From an uncultured Oscillospiraceae bacterium (GTDB lineage Bacteria > Bacillota_A > Clostridia > Oscillospirales > Oscillospiraceae): DNA of 17,569 bases. Where the stretch lies: NCBI GenBank assembly GCA_910584605.1, contig CAJUAW010000051.1:1-17569 (forward strand). The letters run 5' to 3'. Both the position numbers and the translations under genes were made by a program. This document shows, one piece after another, positions 1 through 7,871 of this stretch (its first letter is position 1; every line of letters starts with the position of its first letter). The notes below the pieces were generated by a model. The model was given only the letters and a program-made list of their open reading frames with translations, made no database searches and was not told where the DNA came from.

Positions 1-50
1 AAGGCTTTGCGGGAATTGAAAAAATTGTTTGCACCTACTTGACACAATGG
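1..50. other. AT-richer segment where spoVT homology breaks off
   Basis: These bases are visibly AT-richer than the gene that follows. SpoVT and AbrB relatives normally begin MKATGIVRRIDDLGR. Here the match starts abruptly at DDLGRVVIPKEIRR (codons from base 51), and the codons upstream read ...CTYLTQW, unlike the family. The frame stays open back to base 3 without an ATG. This could be the edge of an inserted element, a rearrangement, or a contig-end artefact. Nothing inside the window decides between these. Confidence 0.5.
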
Positions 51-563
51 GACGACCTTGGCCGGGTGGTGATCCCCAAGGAGATCCGCCGCACCATGCG
101 TATCCGCGAGGGCGACCCCCTGGAGATATACACCGACAAGGACGGCGGTGTGATTTTTAAAAAGTATTCCCTGATGGGCGGGCTGGTGGATTTCGCCGGT
201 CAGCTGTGTGAGACGCTGAACCGCACCACCGGTCAGGTGACGGTCATCACCGACCGGGACAGCTGCATTGCCGTGGCGGGGGTGCCCCGCCGGGAGCTGG
301 CGGAGAAGACCATCTCCCCCCAGATGGAGCGGCTGATGGAGGGCCGGCAGGTCTATCAGTACAAGCCGGGGGAGGAGACCATCCCACTGTGCGCCGACAG
401 CGAGAAGTACTCCCTGTGTACCGCCGCGCCCATCCTCTCCGAGGGAGACGTGTTGGGGTGTGTGCTCTTCGCCAGCGCCGGCGACAAGCTCACCGGCGGC
501 GAGGTGGAGTACAAACTGGTCCAGTCCATCGCCGGCTTTCTGGGGCGGCACATGGAGAGCTGA
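39..563 (+). CDS. spoVT: SpoVT/AbrB-family sporulation transcriptional regulator (N-terminus atypical)
   Basis: Stage V sporulation protein T is a forespore DNA-binding regulator under sigma-G that tunes late sporulation and spore properties. The AbrB swapped-hairpin region is recognisable from residue 5 (DDLGRVVIPKEIRR, then MRIREGDPLEIY, residues about 5-31). It is followed by a GAF-like sensor domain (about 50-174) ending FLGRHMES, close to the FLARQMEQ end of Bacillus SpoVT. The length of 174 residues compares with about 178 in the family. The TTG start at 39 is the first start codon in frame; its upstream sequence has no clear ribosome-binding site and the usual first strand of the AbrB fold is missing. 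The frame is open to the window edge, so the real start may lie outside, or this may be the 3' part of a split gene. The gene is convergent with clpE and followed by a terminator. Confidence 0.8.
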   Translation: MTQWDDLGRVVIPKEIRRTMRIREGDPLEIYTDKDGGVIFKKYSLMGGLVDFAGQLCETLNRTTGQVTVITDRDSCIAVAGVPRRELAEKTISPQMERLMEGRQVYQYKPGEETIPLCADSEKYSLCTAAPILSEGDVLGCVLFASAGDKLTGGEVEYKLVQSIAGFLGRHMES

Positions 564-580
564 ATATCCTCTAAAGGAAG

Positions 581-612
581 CAGGGACGGCTCAGGCCGCC
601 CCTGTTTCTTGC
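581..612 (+). terminator. Rho-independent terminator after spoVT
   Basis: The 10-bp arms CAGGGACGGC (581-590) and GCCGCCCCTG (595-604) pair with one A-C mismatch around a TCAG loop. A T-rich tail (TTTCTTG) follows. It lies 18 bases past the spoVT stop codon. Confidence 0.8.
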
Positions 613-753
613 CTTTTTGAGCCGCGAATGCCGCGGTGATACCAAAAGCCCGCATTGACGCAGAGACAGAAGAATCCAGGAATATGATAAAAGGCACAAC
701 AAGACAAGAACGGAGGAGGGAGTGTAATTGCAGCGCCCCGAAAGAATGTACGA

Positions 754-786
754 GGCCCGCCCAATGAAGGGCGGGCCAGATTTTGT
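754..786. terminator. Perfect hairpin terminator at the 3' end of clpE
   Basis: The 9-bp arms GGCCCGCCC (754-762) and GGGCGGGCC (769-777) pair perfectly around AATGAA. The hairpin starts 11 bases beyond the clpE stop on the minus strand. The better T-rich tail (ATTTTGTCTTT) is on the plus strand, so it probably works in both directions and separates clpE from spoVT. Confidence 0.75.
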
Positions 787-788
787 CT

Positions 789-3107
789 TTACATCGCCAG
801 CAGCTCCAGCTTTTCCCCGTCGGAGACGGCCTTGAGCTGGGATACCGGGTTCTGATATCCCTCAATGAGCCGGACGGCGATGGCGTCTTCCAGCTCCTTC
901 TGGATGAGGCGGCGGAGGTTCCGGGCGCCGTAAGCGGCGGAGTAGGATTTTTTTACCAGATAATCCAGCAGGGTGTCGTCCCAGGTGAAGTGAATGTCCT
1001 TTTCCTGCAGCGTCTCCACCAGCTCCTTGAGCATGAGGACGGCGATGCCCTTGAAGTTGTCCTCAGACAGCTGGTTGAAGTAGACGATCTCGTCCACCCG
1101 GTTGATGAACTCGGGGCGGAGGAAGTCGTTGAGAGCCTTCATGGCCCGGTCCTTGCCCTGCTCGTTGGCGGTGCGGCCGAAGCCCACCGAGCCGCTCCCC
1201 TTGGTGCTGCTCCCGGCGTTGGTGGTCATGACGATGACCGTGTTCTCAAAGTTGACGGTGCGGCCGTGAGCGTCGGTGATGCGGCCGTCGTCCAGCACCT
1301 GAAGGAGGATGTTCAGCACGTCGGGGTGGGCCTTCTCAATCTCGTCAAAGAGGACCACGGAGTAGGGTTTTCTCCGGATCTTCTCGGTGAGCTGGCCCGC
1401 CTCATCGTAGCCCACGTAGCCCGGAGGGGAGCCGATGATCCGGGAGACGGCGTGTTTCTCCATAAACTCGGACATATCCAGCCGGATGAGGGACTCAGGC
1501 GTGTCGAACAGGTCGGCGGCCAGCTGCTTGACCAGCTCGGTCTTGCCCACGCCGGTGGAGCCGACGAAGATGAAGGACACCGGCTTGCGCTTGGGGGAGA
1601 TGCCCACCCGTCCCCGGCGGATGGCGGCGGAGACGGCCTTCACCGCCTCTTCCTGGCCGATGACGTGGGCCTCCAGCCGCTCCTCCAGCTTGGCCAGCCG
1701 ATGGAACTCCTGCTCCTGGATGCGGCTGGCGGGGATGTTGGTCCACAGCTCGATGACGTTAGCCAGATGCTCCTCAGTGAGGGAGAGGTGGGCCTCCGCC
1801 TCCAGTTTTTTCTTCTCCTCGTCCAGGCGCAGCTCCAGGCTCTTGATGTCAGCCAGCCGCTTGTAGGAGTCCTCGGTGGCGGCGGCCATCATGACCTCCT
1901 TCTCCTTGGCCAGATCGGCCAGCTCCTTGTCCACCTCGTTGAGGCGGGCCAGGGACTTGTTGTGGAGGTTCACGTTGGAGCAGGCTTCGTCGATCAGGTC
2001 GATGGCCTTGTCGGGGAGGTAGCGGTCGGTGATATACCGCTCGCTCATGGTGACGGCCAGGCGGCACATGGCGGGGGAGACGGCCACCTGGTGGAAGGCT
2101 TCGTAGTAGGGGGCGATGCCCTCGATGACCTTGACGCTGTCCTCAATGGAGGGTTCCTCCACGATGACGGGCTGGAACCGCCGCTCCAGGGCGGTGTCCT
2201 TCTCGATATGCTTGCGGTACTCGTTGAGGGTGGTGGCGCCGATGACCTGGAGCTCCCCCCGGCTGAGGGCGGGCTTCAGGATGTTGGCGGCGTTCATGGA
2301 ACCCTCGGCGTCTCCAGCGCCCACGATGGTGTGGACCTCGTCAATGACCAGGATGATGTTGCCCAGCTTTTTGATCTCCTCGATGAGGCCCTTCATGCGG
2401 CTCTCAAACTGGCCCCGGAACTGGGTGCCCGCCACCAGGGCGGTGAGGTCCAGCAGGTAGACCTCCTTGTCCAGCAGCTTGTAGGGCACGTCCTTGTTGG
2501 CAATGCGCTGGGCCAGGCCCTCGGCGATGGCGGTTTTGCCCACGCCGGGCGCACCGATGAGGCAGGGGTTGTTCTTCTGCCGGCGGTTCAGGATCTGCAC
2601 CACCCGCTCCAGCTCCCGCTCCCGGCCAATGAGCTTATCCAGCTTGCCCTCCTGAGCCCGCTGGGTCAGGGAGATGCAGTAGCTGTCCAAAAACTTCCGC
2701 TTGGCGGGCTTGGCACCGCTCTTCTCGCCCCGGCTGGGGGGAGGGGCAGAGCTCTCGCCGGAGCCGGGCTTTTCCGGGGAGGAGGAGCCGCCGCCGAAGA
2801 GCTGGTTGAGGAAGGGGAAGGTGGCGGTGCGGCCGTCGTCCTCGTCGTCGTCCTCGTCCTTGGCGGGGGACATCATGCCCTCCAGACCCTCGGCGCCGCC
2901 AAAGGCGGACATCATCTCGGTGGTCAGGTTGTCCAGGTCCTCGTCGCTGATGCCCATTTTCTTCATCATGTCGTCGATGGGCTTGATGCCCATCTCCCGG
3001 GCGCACTTCAGGCACAGCCCCTCGTTTTTCGAGGTGCCGCCCTCCAGCTTTGTAATAAAGATGACCGCCACATTCTTGCCGCAGCGGCTGCACATGGTAG
3101 GCTGCAT
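789..3107 (-). CDS. clpE: ClpE-type AAA+ unfoldase, ATPase subunit of the Clp protease
   Basis: A two-AAA+ unfoldase that feeds substrates into the ClpP peptidase. It has 772 residues. An N-terminal four-cysteine zinc finger (C6, C9, C32, C35) replaces the Clp_N repeats of ClpC, which is the ClpE layout. A flexible acidic and Gly/Ser/Pro-rich linker follows (about 80-135). First ATPase domain: Walker A GAPGVGKT (185-192), Walker B VIDE (254-257), ALERRF near 306-311. A helical middle segment spans about 384-440. Second ATPase domain: Walker A GSTGVGKT (516-523), Walker B LFDE (586-589). VGF at 641-643 fits the ClpP-docking loop. The ATG at 3107 has AAAGGAG upstream at normal spacing. Its leader holds a perfect 8-bp direct repeat (3164-3182) rather than a recognisable CtsR box. 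ClpC is the alternative name; the zinc finger and missing Clp_N repeats favour ClpE. Confidence 0.93.
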   Translation of the reverse strand: MQPTMCSRCGKNVAVIFITKLEGGTSKNEGLCLKCAREMGIKPIDDMMKKMGISDEDLDNLTTEMMSAFGGAEGLEGMMSPAKDEDDDEDDGRTATFPFLNQLFGGGSSSPEKPGSGESSAPPPSRGEKSGAKPAKRKFLDSYCISLTQRAQEGKLDKLIGRERELERVVQILNRRQKNNPCLIGAPGVGKTAIAEGLAQRIANKDVPYKLLDKEVYLLDLTALVAGTQFRGQFESRMKGLIEEIKKLGNIILVIDEVHTIVGAGDAEGSMNAANILKPALSRGELQVIGATTLNEYRKHIEKDTALERRFQPVIVEEPSIEDSVKVIEGIAPYYEAFHQVAVSPAMCRLAVTMSERYITDRYLPDKAIDLIDEACSNVNLHNKSLARLNEVDKELADLAKEKEVMMAAATEDSYKRLADIKSLELRLDEEKKKLEAEAHLSLTEEHLANVIELWTNIPASRIQEQEFHRLAKLEERLEAHVIGQEEAVKAVSAAIRRGRVGISPKRKPVSFIFVGSTGVGKTELVKQLAADLFDTPESLIRLDMSEFMEKHAVSRIIGSPPGYVGYDEAGQLTEKIRRKPYSVVLFDEIEKAHPDVLNILLQVLDDGRITDAHGRTVNFENTVIVMTTNAGSSTKGSGSVGFGRTANEQGKDRAMKALNDFLRPEFINRVDEIVYFNQLSEDNFKGIAVLMLKELVETLQEKDIHFTWDDTLLDYLVKKSYSAAYGARNLRRLIQKELEDAIAVRLIEGYQNPVSQLKAVSDGEKLELLAM

Positions 3108-3163
3108 GGTAAATACGCTCCTTTCAGGAAAAGTCCACGTTTGGGGAGATGATACCCCTTAAT

Positions 3164-3182
3164 TATGAACTGGGTATGAACT
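3164..3182 (-). promoter_or_regulatory. Perfect direct repeat in the clpE leader, candidate operator
   Basis: On the minus strand AGTTCATA occurs twice, separated by CCC, giving a period of 11 bases or about one helical turn. A possible -10 (TATCAT, 3149-3154) lies just downstream, with no good -35 at 16-18 bases. The layout resembles the tandem repeats bound by the Clp repressor CtsR, but the sequence is not the CtsR consensus GGTCAAA-NAN-GGTCAAA. Binding is inferred from position and symmetry only. Confidence 0.4.
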
Positions 3183-3203
3183 TTCCCCTGAGAAATACAG
3201 GGT

Positions 3204-3899
3204 TTACAGGAAAAATGACAGCGGGGCGGCAGTACAGAAGAATTTTAGCAGAATCGAGTGCTCCACGGCCTCCCGGGGGATACAGCTGTCCCGCAGCAGC
3301 CAGCAGAGGATGAACAGCACCAGCGCCCCCTTCACCAGTCCGGCGGCTGCGCCGCCCCAGCGGTTGAGGGTGCTGAGCACCGGCAGCTTTGCCACCAGGT
3401 CCAAGGCGTGGCTGAGGAAGGACCAGGCGATCAGAATGGCGAAGAAGGCCACGGCAAAAAGCACCATCCGGGCGATCTGTACGGCCACAAAGTGGGCCAG
3501 AGACTGGGCCGCGTTGGCAGTGACCTCCGCCACGCCGTTGTCCACCGCGTTCTGGAAGGCGTCGGCAAACCCTTGGAACAGTTCGGTTTCCTTCAGGTGC
3601 TGGATCACGCCGGCCAGCGCCACTTCTTCCGGGGACTGGGCCACTCCGCCGTCCGCGGAGACAAATTCTGTGCTCTGGATGGCCTCGGTGAGCGATTCTT
3701 GAATCCGCGCGGCCACCATAGGCTCCACCGCCTTGGCCACCGGCTCGGCCAGGGCGTCGGAGAGGAAGGCGGCCCCGATGAGGGCCACAAAGACGGCCAG
3801 CAGGGAGCACAGGGTGAGCACCAGCCCCTTCCGGCTGCCCCACAGGGCGAACAGGAGCAGAATGGCGGCAGCGGCCAGGTCGTAGGCAAAATAGGGCAT
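3204..3899 (-). CDS. CvpA-like multi-pass membrane protein
   Basis: A 231-residue protein of the CvpA/colicin V production family type, a poorly understood group of inner-membrane proteins. An N-terminal hydrophobic segment (about 7-20) is followed by the family-like GSRKGLVLTLCSLLAVFVALIG (in two parts, 21-42), giving a second membrane segment. A long soluble loop (about 45-130) is followed by two further hydrophobic stretches (about 140-160 and 185-203). The gene is 18 bases downstream of the DUF5711 gene and in the same direction, so the two are probably co-transcribed. Whether these proteins form a complex is unknown. The family call rests on topology and the N-terminal Gly-Leu-rich motif; the precise function is unknown. 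Confidence 0.75.
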   Translation of the reverse strand: MPYFAYDLAAAAILLLFALWGSRKGLVLTLCSLLAVFVALIGAAFLSDALAEPVAKAVEPMVAARIQESLTEAIQSTEFVSADGGVAQSPEEVALAGVIQHLKETELFQGFADAFQNAVDNGVAEVTANAAQSLAHFVAVQIARMVLFAVAFFAILIAWSFLSHALDLVAKLPVLSTLNRWGGAAAGLVKGALVLFILCWLLRDSCIPREAVEHSILLKFFCTAAPLSFFL

Positions 3900-3917
3900 G
3901 AGCGATCCTCCAAACGA

Positions 3918-5105
3918 TTAAAAATCCGGGATATACAGCCACGCCTGCTGGTCGTTGGCCAGGAGGGCGGAGCCATTGGTGGCCAGAGCCACCTTGCGGG
4001 CCGCCCTGGTGTTCTCCACGGTGGTGCACAGCTCCAGCGCGGCGCTGTAGATGGACAGCTGGCTGCCGGTGAGCAGGGCGCAGTAGTCACCGGCGGCGGC
4101 GTAGTCCAGCACCTGGCCGGTGAGGGGGATGGACTGGACCACTTGAGCGGAGCGGTCCACCCGCAGGGCCTGGGTGGCCCCGCCGGAGCGGTACCGTCCC
4201 ACCAGCAGGAAGGCGAAGCCGTCCCCCGTCAGGGAGCAGCCCTTCAGGTAGTTGGGGCTGAAGTAGTAAGTCTGCACCGTCTCGCCGTCGGGCAGAAGGG
4301 AGACGGTGACCAGCCGGTCCTCGCCCACCAGCCAGACTACGCCCTCGTCGAAGTCCATGTCCAGCACGGTGATGCTGCCCAGGTCCACCTGGGCGAAGGG
4401 CTCCTTCTGGTTCACCCGGTAGAGGAGCAGGCGGCTGAAGAAGGAGCCGCCCGCCTGGCCGATGGTGACCACCGCCACCGTCTGGCCGTCGGGGGAGACG
4501 GCGGCGTCCACCACAAAGACCGAGGACAGGCTGATCTGGATGATCTCCTCCCCCTTCCGGTCGTAGACGGTGACCGCCCCCTTGTAGCCGCTCTGCTGGG
4601 CGGTAACCGCCAGCCAGCCCCCCTCGTTGGGGCGGGCGGACAGCAGGTCAGCGTTGCCCTCCAGGGTGAGCTGGAAGTATTTTTCCCCGCTGCGGAAGGC
4701 GGACAGGGTCTGGTTGCCCGCGTCGTAGGCCACGGCGGTGGTGCGGGAGGCGGTGAGCACCGGGTTCTCCAGGGAGCGGACCTCCTCAGCCAGCTGCTCA
4801 CCATCCAGGCCGTAGTAGTGGGCCCCGGCGGCGGAGGCAGTGACGAGGCCGCTGTCCAGATAGGCGATGGACAGCTTGTCACCCCCGGCGTGGGAGAAGG
4901 GGGCGGATTCGCCCGACTCGCCGGTCTCCATGTTCCGGTAGGTCAGCCAGCGCTTGAAGGTGTCCACGTTGATGGTGTCCCGGTAGATCACCAGCACCAT
5001 GGCCAGCAGGATCAGCGCCGCCGTCAGCAGCAGGGCCAGCATCCGGACGATGGGATTGGATTGTTTCAGCCGCTTGGGGGCGGGGATGATTTTCTTCTCG
5101 TCCAT
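3918..5105 (-). CDS. DUF5711 family membrane-anchored beta-propeller-like protein
   Basis: A 395-residue protein with a basic cytoplasmic start (MDEKKIIPAPKRLKQ), one membrane helix (about 20-41, LALLLTAALILLAMVLVIY) and a large extracytoplasmic part. That part consists of repeating beta-strand units with hydrophobic-Asp/Gly patterns (YLDSGLVTASA, VDAAVSPDGQTVAVV, LDMDFDEGVVWLV), as expected of a degenerate WD40/YncE-like propeller. It looks like DUF5711, a Firmicutes family of unknown function. It lies 6 bases downstream of truA and 18 bases upstream of the CvpA-like gene, in one operon. A sensing or scaffold role at the membrane is a guess. Confidence 0.75.
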   Translation of the reverse strand: MDEKKIIPAPKRLKQSNPIVRMLALLLTAALILLAMVLVIYRDTINVDTFKRWLTYRNMETGESGESAPFSHAGGDKLSIAYLDSGLVTASAAGAHYYGLDGEQLAEEVRSLENPVLTASRTTAVAYDAGNQTLSAFRSGEKYFQLTLEGNADLLSARPNEGGWLAVTAQQSGYKGAVTVYDRKGEEIIQISLSSVFVVDAAVSPDGQTVAVVTIGQAGGSFFSRLLLYRVNQKEPFAQVDLGSITVLDMDFDEGVVWLVGEDRLVTVSLLPDGETVQTYYFSPNYLKGCSLTGDGFAFLLVGRYRSGGATQALRVDRSAQVVQSIPLTGQVLDYAAAGDYCALLTGSQLSIYSAALELCTTVENTRAARKVALATNGSALLANDQQAWLYIPDF

Positions 5106-5111
5106 ATTTAC

Positions 5112-5864
5112 TTACAAAACGTCCTCTTCATACCACAATTTTGTCATGTAGAGCCCGCCGGGAGGGACGGTGGGGCCGGCCAGGGTCCGGTTGCCCGACT
5201 CCAGGATGGCGGGGATGTCCTCCGGGGCCAGCTTGCCCTCAGCGGCGTAGACAATGGTGCCCACCATGGCCCGGACCATGTTGTAGAGGAAGCCGTTGGC
5301 GCACACCCGGCAGGAGATCAGATCGCCGGAACGCTCCACGTCGAAGTAATAGACCGTGCGCACAGTGGTTCTGGTCTCGGTGCCCATCGAGCGCACCGCC
5401 CGGAAGTCGTGGGTGCCCGCGAACTGGGCGGCCGCCTGGGCCATGACCGTTTCGTCCAGGTGCTTGGGGTAGAACCAGGCCCGATCCACAAAGAAGGGGT
5501 TGCCCAGCCTGGAGTTGTAAATCTTGTAGGTGTACTCCTTTTTCTGGCAGGAACCGATGGCGTTGAAGCCGTCGGGCACCTGGGTGGCCTTGACGACCAC
5601 AATGTCGTTGGGCAGACGGGTGTTCACCGCCAAAGGGAGCTTGTCCAGAGGGATGCGGCAGGTGGTGCGGAAGTTGGCCACATAGGTCTCGGCGTGGACC
5701 CCGGCGTCGGTGCGTCCTGCGCCGGTACACTTCACCGGGTGGCCCACCGTGGCCGCCAGGGCCTTCTCCAGCGTCTCCGCTACCGAGACGGCGTTTTTCT
5801 GCACCTGCCACCCGTGGTAGGCCGTGCCGTTGTACATCAGTTTTAAAGCAACGTTTCGTTCCAT
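5112..5864 (-). CDS. truA: tRNA pseudouridine synthase A (TruA)
   Basis: TruA converts uridines 38-40 in the anticodon arm of many tRNAs to pseudouridine. The protein has 250 residues, the usual size. It begins with the family pattern LKLMYNGTAYHGWQVQ (8-22). The catalytic loop GAGRTDAGVHA (48-58) contains the invariant Asp53. A later family motif reads FLYNMVRAMVGTI. AGGTGA lies just before the ATG. truA starts 4 bases after the stop of a small XRE gene, so translation may be coupled. In many Firmicutes truA directly follows ecfA1-ecfA2-ecfT; here the XRE gene sits between them. Confidence 0.96.
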   Translation of the reverse strand: MERNVALKLMYNGTAYHGWQVQKNAVSVAETLEKALAATVGHPVKCTGAGRTDAGVHAETYVANFRTTCRIPLDKLPLAVNTRLPNDIVVVKATQVPDGFNAIGSCQKKEYTYKIYNSRLGNPFFVDRAWFYPKHLDETVMAQAAAQFAGTHDFRAVRSMGTETRTTVRTVYYFDVERSGDLISCRVCANGFLYNMVRAMVGTIVYAAEGKLAPEDIPAILESGNRTLAGPTVPPGGLYMTKLWYEEDVL

Positions 5865-5868
5865 GGGC

Positions 5869-6090
5869 TCACCTGTTGACTTCCCGTTTGTCCGTCAAGC
5901 CCAGCAGGTAATCGGTGCTGACATCAAAAAACTTGGCGATCTGAATCAGGCCAGGGACTTCGGGATAATGTTTCCCATATTCATAGCCCTGATAGCTGCG
6001 CAGTTTTACTCCACAGATTTCGGCCATTTCCCGCTGTTTCAGGCCGCGTTCAGTTCGGAGCTCTCTCATTCGTTCAGAAAAAATTTGCAT
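5869..6090 (-). CDS. Small XRE-family helix-turn-helix protein
   Basis: A 73-residue DNA-binding protein with a single Cro/C1-type helix-turn-helix (about residues 5-60: RMRELRTERGLKQREMAEI, then GVKLRSYQGYEYGKHYPEV) and the usual tail FDVSTDYLLGLTDKRE. The ATG at 6090 is chosen because AGGAGG lies 6 bases upstream; an ATG 27 bases further out has no such site. The gene sits between ecfT (60 bases upstream) and truA (4 bases downstream), all on the minus strand. The 60-base gap may carry a weak promoter (TTGTAA overlapping the ecfT stop), which I cannot confirm. It could be autoregulatory and modulate truA and the genes below it. It has no dimerisation or ligand domain, and its target is unknown. 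Confidence 0.85.
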   Translation of the reverse strand: MQIFSERMRELRTERGLKQREMAEICGVKLRSYQGYEYGKHYPEVPGLIQIAKFFDVSTDYLLGLTDKREVNR

Positions 6091-6150
6091 AGTTCCTCCT
6101 GAGCTATTGATGCGCAACTAAAAGCGGTATAGCATGGGGTAATATTGGCG

Positions 6151-6960
6151 TTACAACCCGAAGTGTCCTAACACGCCCACCCCTACGGCAATCGCCAGGA
6201 AGAGCAGCAGGGTCACATAGTCGGCGGCCTTATATTTCAGTTGGCGCAGACGGGTCCGGCCCTTGCCGCCGTGGTAGCAGCGGCACTCCATAGCGGTGGC
6301 CAGCTCGTCGGCCCGGCGGAAGGCGGAGATAAACAGTGGCACCAGCAGAGGCAGCAGGGCCTTGGCCCGCTGGATCAGGTTTCCGCTTTCGAAGTCCGCC
6401 CCCCTGGCCCGCTGAGCGGACATGATTTTGTCCGTCTCCTCAATGAGGGTGGGGATGAACCGCAGGGCGATGGACATCATCATGGCCAGCTCGTGGACGG
6501 GCGCCTTGATTTTTTTCAGCGGGCAGAGCAGCGATTCCAGCCCGTCGGTGAGCAGGATGGGGGAGGTGGTGTAGGTGAGCAAAAAGGTGCCGGAGATGAG
6601 CATCATGATCCGGACCACCATAAAGAAGGCCCGGTACACCCCCTCCAGGGTGATGGTAAAGACCCAGAACCGGGCCAGCACCGTGACGCCGGGGGTGTAA
6701 AAGATGTTCAGCAGAGCGGTGAACACTACGATAAACAGCACCGGCTTCAGTCCCCGGAAGATGGACTTCACCGGCACCTTGGACACTGCGATGGAACCGG
6801 CCAGTACCAGGAACATGATCGCGTAGGTGACGAACCAGTTGGCCAGAAACAGAGCTACAATATACAGCAGCACAGCGAGCAGCTTGGTGCGGGGGTCCAG
6901 GCGGTGGACCGCAGAAGTTCCGGGAAAATACTGGCCCAGAGTGATGTCCTTCAGCGCCAT
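6151..6960 (-). CDS. ecfT: ECF transporter transmembrane protein EcfT
   Basis: EcfT is the membrane coupling subunit of energy-coupling-factor importers, linking the ATPases EcfA1/A2 to interchangeable substrate-binding S proteins for vitamins or metals. The protein has 269 residues. Hydrophobic segments lie at about 26-40, 42-60, 73-88, 112-132, 200-214 and 248-266. A long cytoplasmic helical region carries the first Ala-Arg-Gly coupling motif (AQRARGADF, 182-190). The second motif is AMECRCYHGG (223-232), a Cys variant of the usual A-R-G. The ecfA2 stop codon directly abuts this ATG with no gap. No S-component gene is in the window, so this looks like a shared (group II) module. Confidence 0.95.
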   Translation of the reverse strand: MALKDITLGQYFPGTSAVHRLDPRTKLLAVLLYIVALFLANWFVTYAIMFLVLAGSIAVSKVPVKSIFRGLKPVLFIVVFTALLNIFYTPGVTVLARFWVFTITLEGVYRAFFMVVRIMMLISGTFLLTYTTSPILLTDGLESLLCPLKKIKAPVHELAMMMSIALRFIPTLIEETDKIMSAQRARGADFESGNLIQRAKALLPLLVPLFISAFRRADELATAMECRCYHGGKGRTRLRQLKYKAADYVTLLLFLAIAVGVGVLGHFGL

Positions 6961-7824
6961 TTACACCGCCCCCTTTCTCAGCTTGTCCAGGATGGCGGCC
7001 TTCGCCTGATCCAGGGTGTAGACCGAGGGGTCGATGTCCACCCCCATGGCCTTCAGCCGGTGAAACACCCGGGTCAGCTGGGGCACGCCCAGGCCCATCT
7101 GTTCCAGCTCGTCCCCGTGCTGGAAGACCTCCCGGGGAGCGCCCTGGAAGGGAATTGTTCCGTCGTTGACGGCCACCAGCCGGTCCACCGACCGGGCCAC
7201 CTCCTCCATGGAGTGGGACACCAGGATGATGGTGGCGTTGTGGGCCTGGTGGTACTCCCGGATGTTGCCCAGGATGGATTCCACCCCCTCCGGGTCCAGC
7301 CCGGCGGTGGGCTCGTCCAGAATGAGCACCTTGGGCTCCATGGCAATTACCCCGGCGATGGCCACCCGGCGCTTCTGGCCTCCGGACAGCTCAAAGGGGG
7401 ATTTTTCCAGCTGATCGTCCCGCAGGCCCACAAAATAGGCGGCGGAGCGCACCCGGCGGTCGATCTCCGCCTCGTCCAGGCCCATGTTTTTGGGGCCGAA
7501 GGAGATGTCCTTGTAAACCGTCTCCTCAAAGAGCTGGTATTCTGGATACTGGAACACCAGCCCCACCTGAAACCGGGTCTTTTTGGTGATTTTGGGGTCG
7601 GACCAGATGTCCGTGTCCTGAAACAGCACCGTTCCCGAGGTGGGCTTGAGCAGGGCGTTGAGATGCTGGATCAGGGTGGATTTCCCCGACCCGGTGTGGC
7701 CGATGACCCCCAGGTACTCCCCGGGATAGGCGCAGAAGTCCACGCCGTCCAGGGCGGTGTGCTCAAAGGGGGTGCCGGCGGAGTAGATGTGGGTGAGCTG
7801 CTTGGTTTCAATGATGGGCTGCAT
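6961..7824 (-). CDS. ecfA2: ECF transporter ATPase EcfA2
   Basis: The second ABC ATPase of the ECF energising module. It has 287 residues from the ATG at 7824, chosen for its AAGGA 8 bases upstream. The frame stays open further into ecfA1, but that part is translated in the wrong frame and resembles nothing. Motifs in order: Walker A GHTGSGKST (42-50), Q-loop FQYPEYQLFEETVYKD, ABC signature LSGGQKRR, Walker B VLILDEP, H-loop VSHSMEE. The FQYPE-QLF sequence after the Q-loop is typical of EcfA proteins. The C-terminal extension (QLTRVFHRLKAMGVDID) belongs to the dimer-contact region of the family. It starts 47 bases after ecfA1 and ends against ecfT. Confidence 0.95.
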   Translation of the reverse strand: MQPIIETKQLTHIYSAGTPFEHTALDGVDFCAYPGEYLGVIGHTGSGKSTLIQHLNALLKPTSGTVLFQDTDIWSDPKITKKTRFQVGLVFQYPEYQLFEETVYKDISFGPKNMGLDEAEIDRRVRSAAYFVGLRDDQLEKSPFELSGGQKRRVAIAGVIAMEPKVLILDEPTAGLDPEGVESILGNIREYHQAHNATIILVSHSMEEVARSVDRLVAVNDGTIPFQGAPREVFQHGDELEQMGLGVPQLTRVFHRLKAMGVDIDPSVYTLDQAKAAILDKLRKGAV

Positions 7825-7871
7825 AGAGATCATCCTTATTGTAGTGGTACATGCCCCCAGGGGGTCACGTC

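Noticed and set aside
783..3152. Very long open frame on the plus strand opposite clpE (and similar ones opposite 3258-5846 and 6241-7950)
   Set aside because: These are antisense shadows caused by high GC at third codon positions. Their translations are low-complexity (Val/Gly/Leu/His/Gln rich) and match no family, while the minus-strand genes carry clear motifs.
3108..3203. CtsR operator or a terminator between the CvpA-like gene and clpE
   Set aside because: No GGTCAAA-type tandem repeat is present. The only hairpin (CCCTG/CAGGG, 5 bp) is too weak and lacks a T tract.
3163..4029. Second minus-strand frame of 288 codons overlapping the CvpA-like gene
   Set aside because: It is Arg/Gly/Pro-rich and lacks membrane segments, whereas the other frame shows a coherent multi-pass protein with a proper start.
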